A stretch of DNA of 6,198 nucleotides, taken from assembly GCA_020849935.1 (NCBI GenBank), contig JADZFJ010000415.1, positions 1-6,198 on the forward strand, written 5' to 3'. A model generated the notes under the pieces. It saw only the letters and a list, made by a program, of their open reading frames with translations, did no database searches and had not been told where the DNA came from. The number at the start of each line of letters is the position of its first letter. Within the stretch, counting starts at the first letter, position 1. Positions 1 through 6,136 of the stretch are shown here, piece by piece. The position numbers and the translations under genes are program-made. This stretch comes from Crocinitomix sp. Its GTDB lineage: Bacteria > Bacteroidota > Bacteroidia > Flavobacteriales_D > Crocinitomicaceae.

Positions 1-120
1 CATTTGTAGTGGAGTTCTATTAAGGGTGGTTGATCCCCAACAAGTTGGGAATTGAAACCATCCTTAATAAACGGGAATGAAAAGCGCGACCCGCCAACGA
101 GTTGGGGAGGATTTGCCCAA
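1..120 (-). repeat. Two-hairpin intergenic repeat, copy A (truncated by the window edge)
   Basis: Read on the minus strand (120 to 1), the order is TTGGGCAAATC (120-110), a short hairpin with arms CCAAC/GTTGG (105-94), the segment GTCGCGCT (90-83), a long hairpin (68-19), then AGAACTCCACTAC at the edge. The long hairpin has 12 of 13 outer pairs (arms 56-68 and 19-31) and a 9-bp inner stem with one wobble (44-52 with 33-41), leaving a 2-nt tip. The same order of segments is found on the plus strand at 6002-6136, so this is a repeat family rather than a simple terminator. It starts about 30 bp past the stop of the gene at 151-1044, on the same strand, and could shape that transcript's 3' end. 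No T-run follows the hairpin, so it does not look like a classical rho-independent terminator. Its function is unknown. Confidence 0.7.
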
Positions 121-150
121 GTAATTTAAATAATAAGACTAACGCTGAAA

Positions 151-1044
151 TTATTGCAACTTTTGAACCTTTAACGATTCGTTTTGCCCGGTTGAACTTG
201 CCACGGTAACAATGTACATTCCAGTTTGTTGATAAGACAAATCGACAGGAAAAGTTTGCGTGCCTTCGGTTAATGGACCTTTATAAATGGAAGTAATAAA
301 TCGGCCAGAAAGATCAAAAACCGCGATGGTAAATTCGGCAGATTTAACAACCTCGAGTTTTAAGGTGGCGTTGTCTCTTGTTGGATTTGGATAAACACTG
401 CCCACAAATTTTTCAGAAATTGCATCGGTATATAAATCGATAATTGGCTCTTCGAACGCCGAATCAGTAGCTTCCAGATATGTGTAATAATTGGTAGTCT
501 TCATTCCAACTCCGCCTCTGATCATTGTCACTCCGCCAAGGCTATAATCGTCTTCTAAAACCTTTTCACAGGTTATTTCTTCAACTTCAAATGTCACTAA
601 TCCATCGATATACCCTTCGTTAATATAGTCTACAAGATTGACATCTTCCATCTCAACTACTCCTTTTAAGCTGCCTTTTTCTTTTGCGATTTCGGTAAAT
701 TCAGTCAAGTGTTGCGTTAAAATTTCCTGTTCCTTTTGCGTTTGACAACTAAACAGGGTGACGCCAAAAACCAGCACCAGCGCCAAGACAAATTTACTTT
801 TAAAGGTTTGCGTATTTTGGTTTTTCCAATCAAGATAACCTTGATTTAACGAATTTAACTGACGTTTGGTGAATTGCCCACACAAATGTTGCCCCTTATT
901 TTCTAAAATTATTTTGTTGACTTGTTGATCGCTTAGATTTCTAAAATCGAAGGTGTCAATTTCACATTTTGAGCAGAAAGCACCGCGTTGTGTTGGTGTC
1001 ATTTTGCTAAAGTCTTCGTGACAAGGATCTGGAATGCCTAACAT
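151..1044 (-). CDS. Membrane-anchored Cys-motif protein with a T9SS C-terminal sorting domain
   Basis: This encodes 297 residues starting at ATG 1044. An upstream in-frame TTG (1068) would add 8 residues, but ATG is preferred: it follows an A-rich leader (AATTAAAAAACAAATT), and the family motif IPDPCHEDF begins right after it. Residues 4-63 form a domain seen at the start of many Bacteroidota membrane proteins, with IPxPCHED, then CSKC and CGQF. C8, C24, C27 and C55 could bind a metal; that is inference. Residues 85-99 are one hydrophobic segment preceded by lysines and followed by C100 (LFSC), which resembles a lipoprotein signal placed internally. Residues 101-210 are acidic and not recognised. 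Residues 213-297 match the type A T9SS sorting domain: YPNP, an FDLSGR strand, then TGMYIV and a basic end. This domain normally sends exported proteins to the cell surface. It is an isolated gene, divergent from the PAP2 operon. Its exact role is unknown; I am confident of the two end domains. Confidence 0.85.
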   Translation of the reverse strand: MLGIPDPCHEDFSKMTPTQRGAFCSKCEIDTFDFRNLSDQQVNKIILENKGQHLCGQFTKRQLNSLNQGYLDWKNQNTQTFKSKFVLALVLVFGVTLFSCQTQKEQEILTQHLTEFTEIAKEKGSLKGVVEMEDVNLVDYINEGYIDGLVTFEVEEITCEKVLEDDYSLGGVTMIRGGVGMKTTNYYTYLEATDSAFEEPIIDLYTDAISEKFVGSVYPNPTRDNATLKLEVVKSAEFTIAVFDLSGRFITSIYKGPLTEGTQTFPVDLSYQQTGMYIVTVASSTGQNESLKVQKLQ

Positions 1045-1261
1045 AATTTGTTTTTTAATTGGATACAACTAGTAATTTAAAAAGTTCATTGGGGTGATGC
1101 ACTTTTTTTAAAATTTCCATAAATGGTGTTGGAAAGTTAGTGTTTTTTGGGTTGAATTTGAGGGCTAGTTAGTGTTTTTTTAGAAATATTTCAGGCCATT
1201 TTTAAACCCTCCCCACCTCTCAAAACCACCTAAAACCACTTTTTTTTGTACATTCGCTCAC
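1045..1261. promoter_or_regulatory. Divergent intergenic region with a 13-bp direct repeat
   Basis: This stretch separates two divergent genes (ATG 1044 on minus and ATG 1262 on plus), so it must carry both promoters. I could not find a convincing TAnnTTTG/TTG pair for either. The clearest structure is an exact direct repeat, GTTAGTGTTTTTT, at 1136-1148 and 1168-1180. The 32-bp offset is about three helical turns, which would put both copies on the same DNA face. That fits a regulator binding site but does not prove one. The last 50 bp before ATG 1262 are C/A-rich and then T-rich. Confidence 0.4.
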
Positions 1262-1867
1262 ATGTTTGAAAAATTAGAACAACTAGATCGGGATTTATTT
1301 TTATATCTGAACGGACTTCATGCCGATTGGCTTGATCCAATTATGTGGTATTTAAGTACAATCCTCTTAATGATTCCTGTTTTTGCTTTTACGGTGTATT
1401 ATGCTTATCGCAAAGGTCGTTGGCGTTATGCTTTGATTGTTTTAGGTGGAATTGGTCTTTGTATTTTGTTGGCAGATCGGATTTCGGTGGAGTTTTTTAA
1501 AGAAGTTGTACAACGCTATCGCCCAACGCACAACCTTGAAATTGGAAGTTTGGTACATACCGTGCTTGATCCAAAAGGCAACGAATACCGAGGTGGATTA
1601 TTTGGATTCGTTTCTTCGCATGCGACCAATGCAATGTCAATGGCCTTGTTTGTTTATTTACATTTTAGAAAATATAGTAAATATTGGGCGTTGATTTTTT
1701 TATGGATGGTGATTGTGGCTTATACTCGGATTTATTTAGGAGTTCATTATCCTTCTGATTTAATTTGCGGAGGAATGCTTGGGATCCTAATTGGGGTATT
1801 TGTTTATTGGTTGAGCTTAAAATTCAATCCACTAAAATCAATGAATAAAACTTCATCGAATGAGTAA
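1262..1867 (+). CDS. PAP2-superfamily membrane phosphatase
   Basis: This is a 201-residue integral membrane protein with all three PAP2 phosphatase motifs. Motif 1 is K80-x6-R87-P88 (KEVVQRYRP). Motif 2 is SSH at 118-120, in place of the usual PSGH, with H120 as the expected proton donor. Motif 3 is T155-R156-x5-H162-x3-D166, with Thr for the usual Ser and H162 as the expected nucleophile. Hydrophobic segments lie near 28-48, 54-72, 121-135, 142-158 and 165-187. Family members remove phosphate from lipid phosphates such as undecaprenyl pyrophosphate, phosphatidylglycerol phosphate or lipid A, with the active site on the periplasmic side. Nothing here fixes the substrate, so no symbol is given. 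The start (MFEKLEQLDRDLFLYLNG) is typical for the phylum's PAP2 proteins. The gene leads the operon and its end overlaps crcB by 8 bp. Confidence 0.92.
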   Translation: MFEKLEQLDRDLFLYLNGLHADWLDPIMWYLSTILLMIPVFAFTVYYAYRKGRWRYALIVLGGIGLCILLADRISVEFFKEVVQRYRPTHNLEIGSLVHTVLDPKGNEYRGGLFGFVSSHATNAMSMALFVYLHFRKYSKYWALIFLWMVIVAYTRIYLGVHYPSDLICGGMLGILIGVFVYWLSLKFNPLKSMNKTSSNE

Positions 1868-2237
1868 TCTAGCCATTGTTGCCTGTGTGTTTTTGGGAGG
1901 TGGATTTGGGAGTTTAGCGCGATTCGGAGTTGGTAAAATATCTTTAAATCTCTACGATGCCGGAAAATTTCCTTTAGGGACCCTTCTTTCAAATACCTTG
2001 GCCTGTTTAATTTTAGGATTGACATTGTACATTTTCAAAGATAAATTAGGTGCAAATGAATGGATTAAATACCTCGTAATAATTGGGTTTTGTGGTGGAT
2101 TTTCTACTTTTTCGACCTTTAGTTTTGAGACCATTCAATTAGTTCAAAATGGAAATATTGGCTTGGCAATTGCGAATATTTTTGTCAGCCTGATGCTTGG
2201 ATTTTGTGTGTTATGGGTTTTTATGCGTACAATTTAA
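1860..2237 (+). CDS. crcB: CrcB/Fluc-family fluoride ion channel
   Basis: At 125 residues this is the normal length for a single-domain Fluc protein, which works as an antiparallel dimer in the inner membrane and lets fluoride out of the cell. Four membrane segments are visible near 4-24, 37-58, 68-90 and 100-122. Family signatures are GGGFGSLARF (13-22), GTLLSN with the pore-lining N45 (40-45), and GFCGGFSTFSTFSFE (76-90). The last contains the Phe pair F84/F87 used for fluoride binding and the glycine/threonine turn linked to the structural sodium site. ATG 1860 lies inside the end of the PAP2 gene (ATGAGTAA), which implies translational coupling. The next gene starts 7 bp after the stop, so all three are probably one transcript. 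I see no fluoride riboswitch upstream. Confidence 0.95.
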   Translation: MSNLAIVACVFLGGGFGSLARFGVGKISLNLYDAGKFPLGTLLSNTLACLILGLTLYIFKDKLGANEWIKYLVIIGFCGGFSTFSTFSFETIQLVQNGNIGLAIANIFVSLMLGFCVLWVFMRTI

Positions 2238-2244
2238 TATTAAA

Positions 2245-3411
2245 ATGAAATACATTAAATTCATCCTTTTACCAATATTTTTTTGGTCGACATTCGCATT
2301 TAACCAATTGGTTGATTTTGAAAATTGACCCAATTCTCTCCCAGGAGTTGTAGTAGGTGAACTTACTGCTCCCAATTCAACCTGTTCGATTGAATTTTTT
2401 TGTGGAAAGGATTTTGAAACTACTAGTCCTTTAACCCTGCAAAAAGTTGGTTATCAAAATAACAGAGGTGGATTTTATGGAATTGAATATTCGAAAGATT
2501 GCGATGGAAAACAAGTTCCAACGGGATGGAGTAACCAAGTAAATAACTCACCTTATGTCCAAAATCCATCAATTTCTAATCGGGAACGAATTGGTTGTTA
2601 CTTCATTTCTACCATTCTGATAGGCGAAGAAATGCCATCTATCTTTATTTTGTACAAAACGGGAACCAAAAGTTGCAGCGCAGATTTGATTGATGTCGAT
2701 GGGCATGATAACACCATCGAAGCGTACGATATTTATTATTATGCTGAAAAAGAAGATTTTCCAACAAATCCTATTAATGAAAACCCCGTCGAAATTCGAT
2801 CAATTGGTAAAACTATTGGTGATGGAGTTTTAGGTGATAATGGAGGAGTGCTACCCTTTAAAATTGAGTCGAGTGAAACATTTAAATTAATCGAAATTAG
2901 ACCCATCCAACAGGTGAATCCAAAAAATAAAAAACGGCTCGAATTTGGATTTGCATTGGATAATTTTAGTCCGTGTAGCATTGAAAAAATAATTCCAGAA
3001 GTCATTACTGAGCAAGAACCAATTATGGTTGAGCCTCTTACGTCTGTAACTGAAGTACCTGTTCCGGAAGTGATTTCTGCTCCCGAATTACTAAAAATCG
3101 ATCCTGTTTATTTTGATTTTGATTCAGATGAATTGACACCTCAAGCTAAATCCACATTGAATGAACTGATTGCTGCGAATCGGAAAAATAAAATCAAACT
3201 AGTTTATTTAGAAGGATATACCGACCCAAAAGGCACGGATGAATATAATCTTGATTTATCCAAACGACGTTTGGAGGCCGTTAAAAATTATCTTTTGATG
3301 AATGGATTTACTGCTAGTCAACTAACAACCAGTTTTTTTGGTGAAAAATACAGCGGCAACCTCACTGACGAGGATTGGAAAAAACGGAAAGTGCAGATCA
3401 GAATAAAATGA
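2245..3411 (+). pseudogene. Exported OmpA-family protein gene interrupted by an in-frame TGA at codon 28
   Basis: The frame opens at ATG 2245, 7 bp after crcB, with a signal peptide (residues 1-19: lysines, a hydrophobic core, then AFNQ). It reads LVDFEN, meets TGA at 2326-2328, and stays open in the same frame for 360 more codons to a TGA stop at 3409-3411. The 101 codons between the TGA and the first downstream ATG (2632) contain no ATG, GTG or TTG and look like protein, with several Cys residues. The region from LVDFEN to ALDNFSPCS (about 22-244) reads as one secreted domain, probably a jelly-roll type. A Pro/Glu/Val-rich linker (250-279) leads to a C-terminal OmpA-like domain (284-388). 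That domain has YFDFDSDEL and GYTDPKGTDEYN. D327 and R342 have the spacing of the peptidoglycan diaminopimelate-binding pair. Intact, it would be an exported, peptidoglycan-tethered protein. It could be a recent nonsense mutation, a base error or a leaky stop. Translation from 2632 alone would lack the signal peptide. Confidence 0.85.
2326..2328 (+). other. In-frame TGA stop within the exported OmpA-family gene
   Basis: The codon sits between GAA AAT and CCC AAT, inside the motif LVDFEN-x-PNSLPG. TGA is a true stop in this genome: it also ends the OmpA frame itself (3409-3411) and feoA (5664-5666), while Trp is written TGG throughout. The next base is C, and UGAC is known as a leaky stop context. 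One base change from Trp (TGG), Leu (TTA), Arg (CGA) or Gly (GGA) would create it. Confidence 0.9.
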
Positions 3412-3440
3412 TTTTTAAACGACTCTGTATTTTCAAATAA

Positions 3441-3578
3441 CTAAGAACATCCGCAATTTCCCGATGAACAATCCTTGCTTTTAGAACGATTGGTTTTTAG
3501 ATTTTTTGTATAAAACCGATACCCAAAATAACCAATCGACAAAACAAATAAACTATATACAACAATTTCCTGCACCAT
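3441..3578 (-). CDS. Small FeoB-associated Cys-rich membrane protein
   Basis: This is a 45-residue frame starting at ATG 3578, one base after the feoB stop codon (TAA-C-ATG), and ending at TAG 3443-3441. Residues 5-18 form a single membrane segment (IVVYSLFVLSIGYF). A short basic stretch (about 21-35) follows, then a Cys-rich tail, KDCSSGNCGCS, with C37, C42 and C44. Proteins of this shape and position (an N-terminal helix, then a basic stretch, then a Cys-Gly-Ser tail, directly after feoB) are known as FeoB-associated Cys-rich membrane proteins. Position and orientation suggest that the Cys tail faces the cytosol next to FeoB and may bind or sense iron; that is inference, as the role is not settled. 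The 1-bp spacing implies coupled translation with feoB. It converges on the OmpA-family gene with only 29 bp between the two stops, and no clear terminator is seen there. Confidence 0.87.
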   Translation of the reverse strand: MVQEIVVYSLFVLSIGYFGYRFYTKNLKTNRSKSKDCSSGNCGCS

Positions 3579-3579
3579 G

Positions 3580-5667
3580 TTAACTCAATAATTGAAAAGC
3601 AATTAAGGCCGAAAAATAGGCCAAGGCAGTCATGTAAATAAATTGCACGCTTGTCCACTTAAAGGATTTGGTCTCTTTATAGGTAACAGCAACAGTGCTC
3701 ATACATTGCAACGAAAATGCGTAAAAAAGCAAAAGCGAAATACTGGTGGCAAACCCAAATATCGGCAAGCCCGTTTTTGGATTTACTTCATTTTTTAAGC
3801 GATCACGAATCGTCATTTCTTCTTCCGAATCAATCGAATAAATAATTGACATTGTGCCAACAAAAACCTCCCGCGCTGCCAAGGACGAAATCAAGGCAAT
3901 CCCAATTTTCCAATCGTAGCCTAAAGGTTTAATTGCGGGTTCAATAGCCTGACCAATTCCACCTAAATACGAATTTTCCATTTTATACGCCGCTAACAAA
4001 CCTTCCTTTTCAGCAGTAGTTGCCAATGGATGCGTTTTTTCAATTTTTTGCTCCGCCGAATCAAAACGGTCGCCACCATTGGTGGCTAACACAAACAAAA
4101 TAACTGCCGTTGCCAAAATAATCTTTCCAGCATTCCACACAAACGATCGTACATTGTTCCAAACATTAATCACCACATTTTTTACGGTGGGCAATAAATA
4201 TTCGGGCATTTCCATGATTAAATAACTTTTAAAACTTGGTTTCATCACCAATTTCAACACAAAAGCTACCACAAACGTCATTAAAATCCCTAATAAATAA
4301 AGCCCCATTAAAGCTAAACCTTGCGCATTAAAAATTCCCACTTTCAGGTTATCAGGCACCACCAAACCAATCACTACTACGTAAACAGGAATACGTGCTG
4401 AGCAAGTTAATAAGGGAGTGACTAAAATGGTAATTAATCGTTCGCGGTTATTTTCAATGGTTCGGGTGGCCATAATTGCTGGCACTGCGCAGGCTAACCC
4501 AGAAATTAATGGAACAATACTTTTTCCACTCATACCAAATTTCTGCATAATTCGGTCGGTCAGGTAAATAATTCGCGACATATACCCACTTTCCTCCAGC
4601 ACGGAAAAAATGAAAAACAAAATCGCAATTTGGGGAATAAAAATCAACACGCCCCCAATTCCTGCCAGCAAACCATCTGTTAATAATTGCGAAAAATAAC
4701 CTGGTGGCAAGGTCTCCCCCACCCACAAGGTCAACGACGACATCCCTTGATCAATCCAATCCATCGGAAAACCAGCCAACCAAAAAATCGCCTGAAAAAT
4801 CCCGAACATCATGGCAAAAAAGAAAAGAATGCCAAAAACCGGATGTAAAAAAAATCGATCCAATTTCGAGGTCAAATCGGTGGCTTTCGATTTGTCAATT
4901 TTTACCACCTTTTCTAAATAAGCTTGAATAAATTTAAACCGCAAAATCGACGCATTGGTTTTCCACTTGCGCACAGGCACCTCATTCTCAAGCACAAAAT
5001 TTCGCGCGACATCAGACGATAATAAGGGTTCTGTGAGTTGCAAAAAATTCACAAATTCATTTTTATTTTCTTGCAAATTGACATATTGCGTAATCACGTC
5101 CTTGGCTTCTTCCTCCAAATAATGCGATGCTCGAGGTTTTACCACCACTTCTTGTGTCAAACAAGCCCTTAGTTGTTCAATCCCTTGTCCCTTTTTGGCA
5201 GAAATCCCTACTACTGGTACATCTACCACAGCGCGCAACTCATCCAAATCAACAAAAAAACCTTTCTTTTCGGCGATATCTAACATATTCACCACCAAAA
5301 TCATAGGCAAATTCAAATCCCTTATCTGCTCATACAAAAACAAATTACGTTTTAAATTGAGCGCAGATACCACCAAAATAATTTTATCCGGAAAATCAGC
5401 CGACTGATAATTCAATAAATACCGCACCACCAATTCTTCATCTTGCGAACTCGGAAACAGGCTGTTAATACCCGGCAAATCAATCACCTCTATTTTTTTG
5501 GAATCATCCGAATTCCCGAATTTCAAAAAACCTTTCTTTTTGTCCACGGTTACGCCAGGATAATTTCCTGTGCGCTGGTTTAGTCCACAAAGCTTATTAA
5601 AAAGTGTAGTTTTTCCAATATTCGTGTTGCCAACCAAAGCAATCTTTACCTTGTCTTCAGTGCTCAT
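3580..5667 (-). CDS. feoB: Ferrous iron transport protein B, GTPase-linked permease
   Basis: At 695 residues this is a normal length for the phylum and shorter than the E. coli protein. The cytosolic N-terminal G domain shows G1 GNTNIGKT (13-20), G2 around T40 in NYPGVT, G3 DLPG (63-66), G4 NMLD (127-130) and G5 SAK (156-158). A helical GDI-like region follows (about 170-265), then the membrane part from about 275. The repeated Gate regions include IPQIAILFFIFSVLEESGYM (344-363), SGLACAVPAIMATRTIENNR (389-408) with C393, CSARIPVYV (422-430) with C422, and SLAAREVFVGTMS near 595. The C-terminus has the usual SLQCMSTVAVTYKETKSFKW. The protein imports Fe2+ across the inner membrane. One oddity is Thr15 (codon ACG) where most FeoB proteins have Pro in GNPNxGKT; the rest of the G domain is intact. 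The start ATG overlaps the feoA stop (ATGA), and the small Cys-rich gene follows 1 bp after the stop. Confidence 0.97.
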   Translation of the reverse strand: MSTEDKVKIALVGNTNIGKTTLFNKLCGLNQRTGNYPGVTVDKKKGFLKFGNSDDSKKIEVIDLPGINSLFPSSQDEELVVRYLLNYQSADFPDKIILVVSALNLKRNLFLYEQIRDLNLPMILVVNMLDIAEKKGFFVDLDELRAVVDVPVVGISAKKGQGIEQLRACLTQEVVVKPRASHYLEEEAKDVITQYVNLQENKNEFVNFLQLTEPLLSSDVARNFVLENEVPVRKWKTNASILRFKFIQAYLEKVVKIDKSKATDLTSKLDRFFLHPVFGILFFFAMMFGIFQAIFWLAGFPMDWIDQGMSSLTLWVGETLPPGYFSQLLTDGLLAGIGGVLIFIPQIAILFFIFSVLEESGYMSRIIYLTDRIMQKFGMSGKSIVPLISGLACAVPAIMATRTIENNRERLITILVTPLLTCSARIPVYVVVIGLVVPDNLKVGIFNAQGLALMGLYLLGILMTFVVAFVLKLVMKPSFKSYLIMEMPEYLLPTVKNVVINVWNNVRSFVWNAGKIILATAVILFVLATNGGDRFDSAEQKIEKTHPLATTAEKEGLLAAYKMENSYLGGIGQAIEPAIKPLGYDWKIGIALISSLAAREVFVGTMSIIYSIDSEEEMTIRDRLKNEVNPKTGLPIFGFATSISLLLFYAFSLQCMSTVAVTYKETKSFKWTSVQFIYMTALAYFSALIAFQLLS

Positions 5668-5885
5668 TCAACAATAATAAATGCTGCTTCTTGCCAACGT
5701 AGGGCAATCCGGCTGTTTTCTATCAGAATAAAAATTGGACCTTTAAAAGGGGCGCGGTTCAAAACGGCGTAATTTACCCCTGGCTGAATCCCAAACTCAA
5801 GTAACTGGCTATCAAACGGATTATCGAGGATTTGTTTAATCACACCATTTTCCTTTGCCTGAATGTCATTGAGTGGAACTGCCAT
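5664..5885 (-). CDS. feoA: Ferrous iron transport protein A
   Basis: This 73-residue protein is about the length of E. coli FeoA and consists of one SH3-like beta-barrel domain. Visible family features are LLEFGIQPGV (28-37), the NRAPFKGPI turn (43-51) and RIALRWQEAAFIIVE at the C-terminus (59-73), which match the usual 'GhxPG...phggPh.h...g..iaLr...A..I.V' pattern. FeoA is a small cytosolic protein needed for FeoB iron uptake, probably by contacting it. The start ATG at 5885 follows an A-rich leader (AATACAGAAA), and no better upstream start exists in frame. Its stop TGA overlaps the feoB ATG by 4 bp, so feoA is the first gene of the feo operon. Confidence 0.95.
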   Translation of the reverse strand: MAVPLNDIQAKENGVIKQILDNPFDSQLLEFGIQPGVNYAVLNRAPFKGPIFILIENSRIALRWQEAAFIIVE

Positions 5886-5900
5886 TTTCTGTATTTAGAA

Positions 5901-5908
5901 CAAATATA
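5901..5908 (-). promoter_or_regulatory. Probable feoA promoter -7 element, with an overlapping small dyad
   Basis: On the minus strand the sequence reads TATATTTG, a perfect match to the Bacteroidota -7 consensus TAnnTTTG, ending 15 bases before the feoA ATG. The -33 TTG is poorly conserved; only a TTTTC lies at about the right distance. The element overlaps an inverted repeat CAAAT-7-ATTTG (5901-5917), a possible operator. No classical Fur box is recognisable. The predicted leader would be short, under about 12 nt. Confidence 0.5.
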
Positions 5909-6001
5909 AATAATTTGAATGGCTTAGAAAATTCGCACCCACATACTTTCCACTTAATCGCTAAAAATACCTTAAAAGTGGTAGGGCTTTAAGTTTGTTT
6001 T

Positions 6002-6136
6002 TTGGGCAAATCACCCTTTATTGCCCCATGTTGAAACAAGTGGCAATAAAGTATGTCGGGCTGTACGCTATAGTCCATTTTAAGTCGGTTGATCCCCAAC
6101 TTAAAATAGAGCTGCCGCTGCCATCCCTTTTGCGGC
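6002..6136 (+). repeat. Two-hairpin intergenic repeat, copy B
   Basis: In order on the plus strand: TTGGGCAAATC (6002-6012); a 36-nt hairpin with perfect 10-bp arms CTTTATTGCC (6016-6025) and GGCAATAAAG (6042-6051), plus further inner pairs; GTCGGGCTGTACGCTATA (6055-6072); a second hairpin with perfect 9-bp arms ATTTTAAGT (6077-6085) and ACTTAAAAT (6099-6107); then AGAGCTGCCGCTGCCATCCC (6107-6126); and a small stem GCCGC/GCGGC (6114-6118, 6132-6136). Copy A at the left edge, on the minus strand, has the same order and closely related linking segments but unrelated stem sequences. From memory, intergenic elements with 'GGGCTGTnCGCTATA - variable hairpin - TGCCGCTGCcATCCC' recur in flavobacterial genomes. 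I cannot verify that here, and no function is assigned. Confidence 0.72.

Noticed and set aside
1..120. CRISPR-like repeats or a terminator for the upstream minus gene
   Set aside because: There is only one copy locally with no spacer periodicity, and no T-run follows the hairpins; the matching copy at the other end supports a dispersed repeat instead.
1042..1068. TTG start at 1068 for the T9SS-domain gene
   Set aside because: ATG 1044 has a better A-rich leader and starts right at the conserved IPDPCHED motif; the extra 8 residues add nothing recognisable.
1090..1261. Fluoride riboswitch ahead of the crcB operon
   Set aside because: GGGGTGATGCAC at 1091-1102 recalls part of the crcB motif, but the required pseudoknot partners are not seen and it is separated from crcB by the whole PAP2 gene.
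2326..2370. Selenocysteine insertion at the TGA
   Set aside because: No convincing SECIS hairpin directly follows, the homologous motif position is not a known Sec site, and no other Sec evidence is present in the window.
2632..3411. A free-standing 259-codon gene starting at ATG 2632
   Set aside because: The same frame continues upstream to 2329 with protein-like sequence and, past one TGA, to a signal peptide at 2245; a start at 2632 would cut through a domain and remove the export signal.
3487..3538. 9-bp inverted repeat CGATTGGTT/AACCAATCG with a 34-nt loop
   Set aside because: It lies inside the small Cys-rich coding region, and a match of this size is expected by chance in a window this long.
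4454..4931. Open frames in other registers across feoB
   Set aside because: They overlap the well-supported feoB gene, show no domain, and have compositions expected of shadow frames.
5971..6000. Rho-independent terminator on the plus strand (CTTAAA/TTTAAG then T-rich)
   Set aside because: The stem is short and AT-only apart from one pair, and there is no plus-strand gene upstream to terminate.
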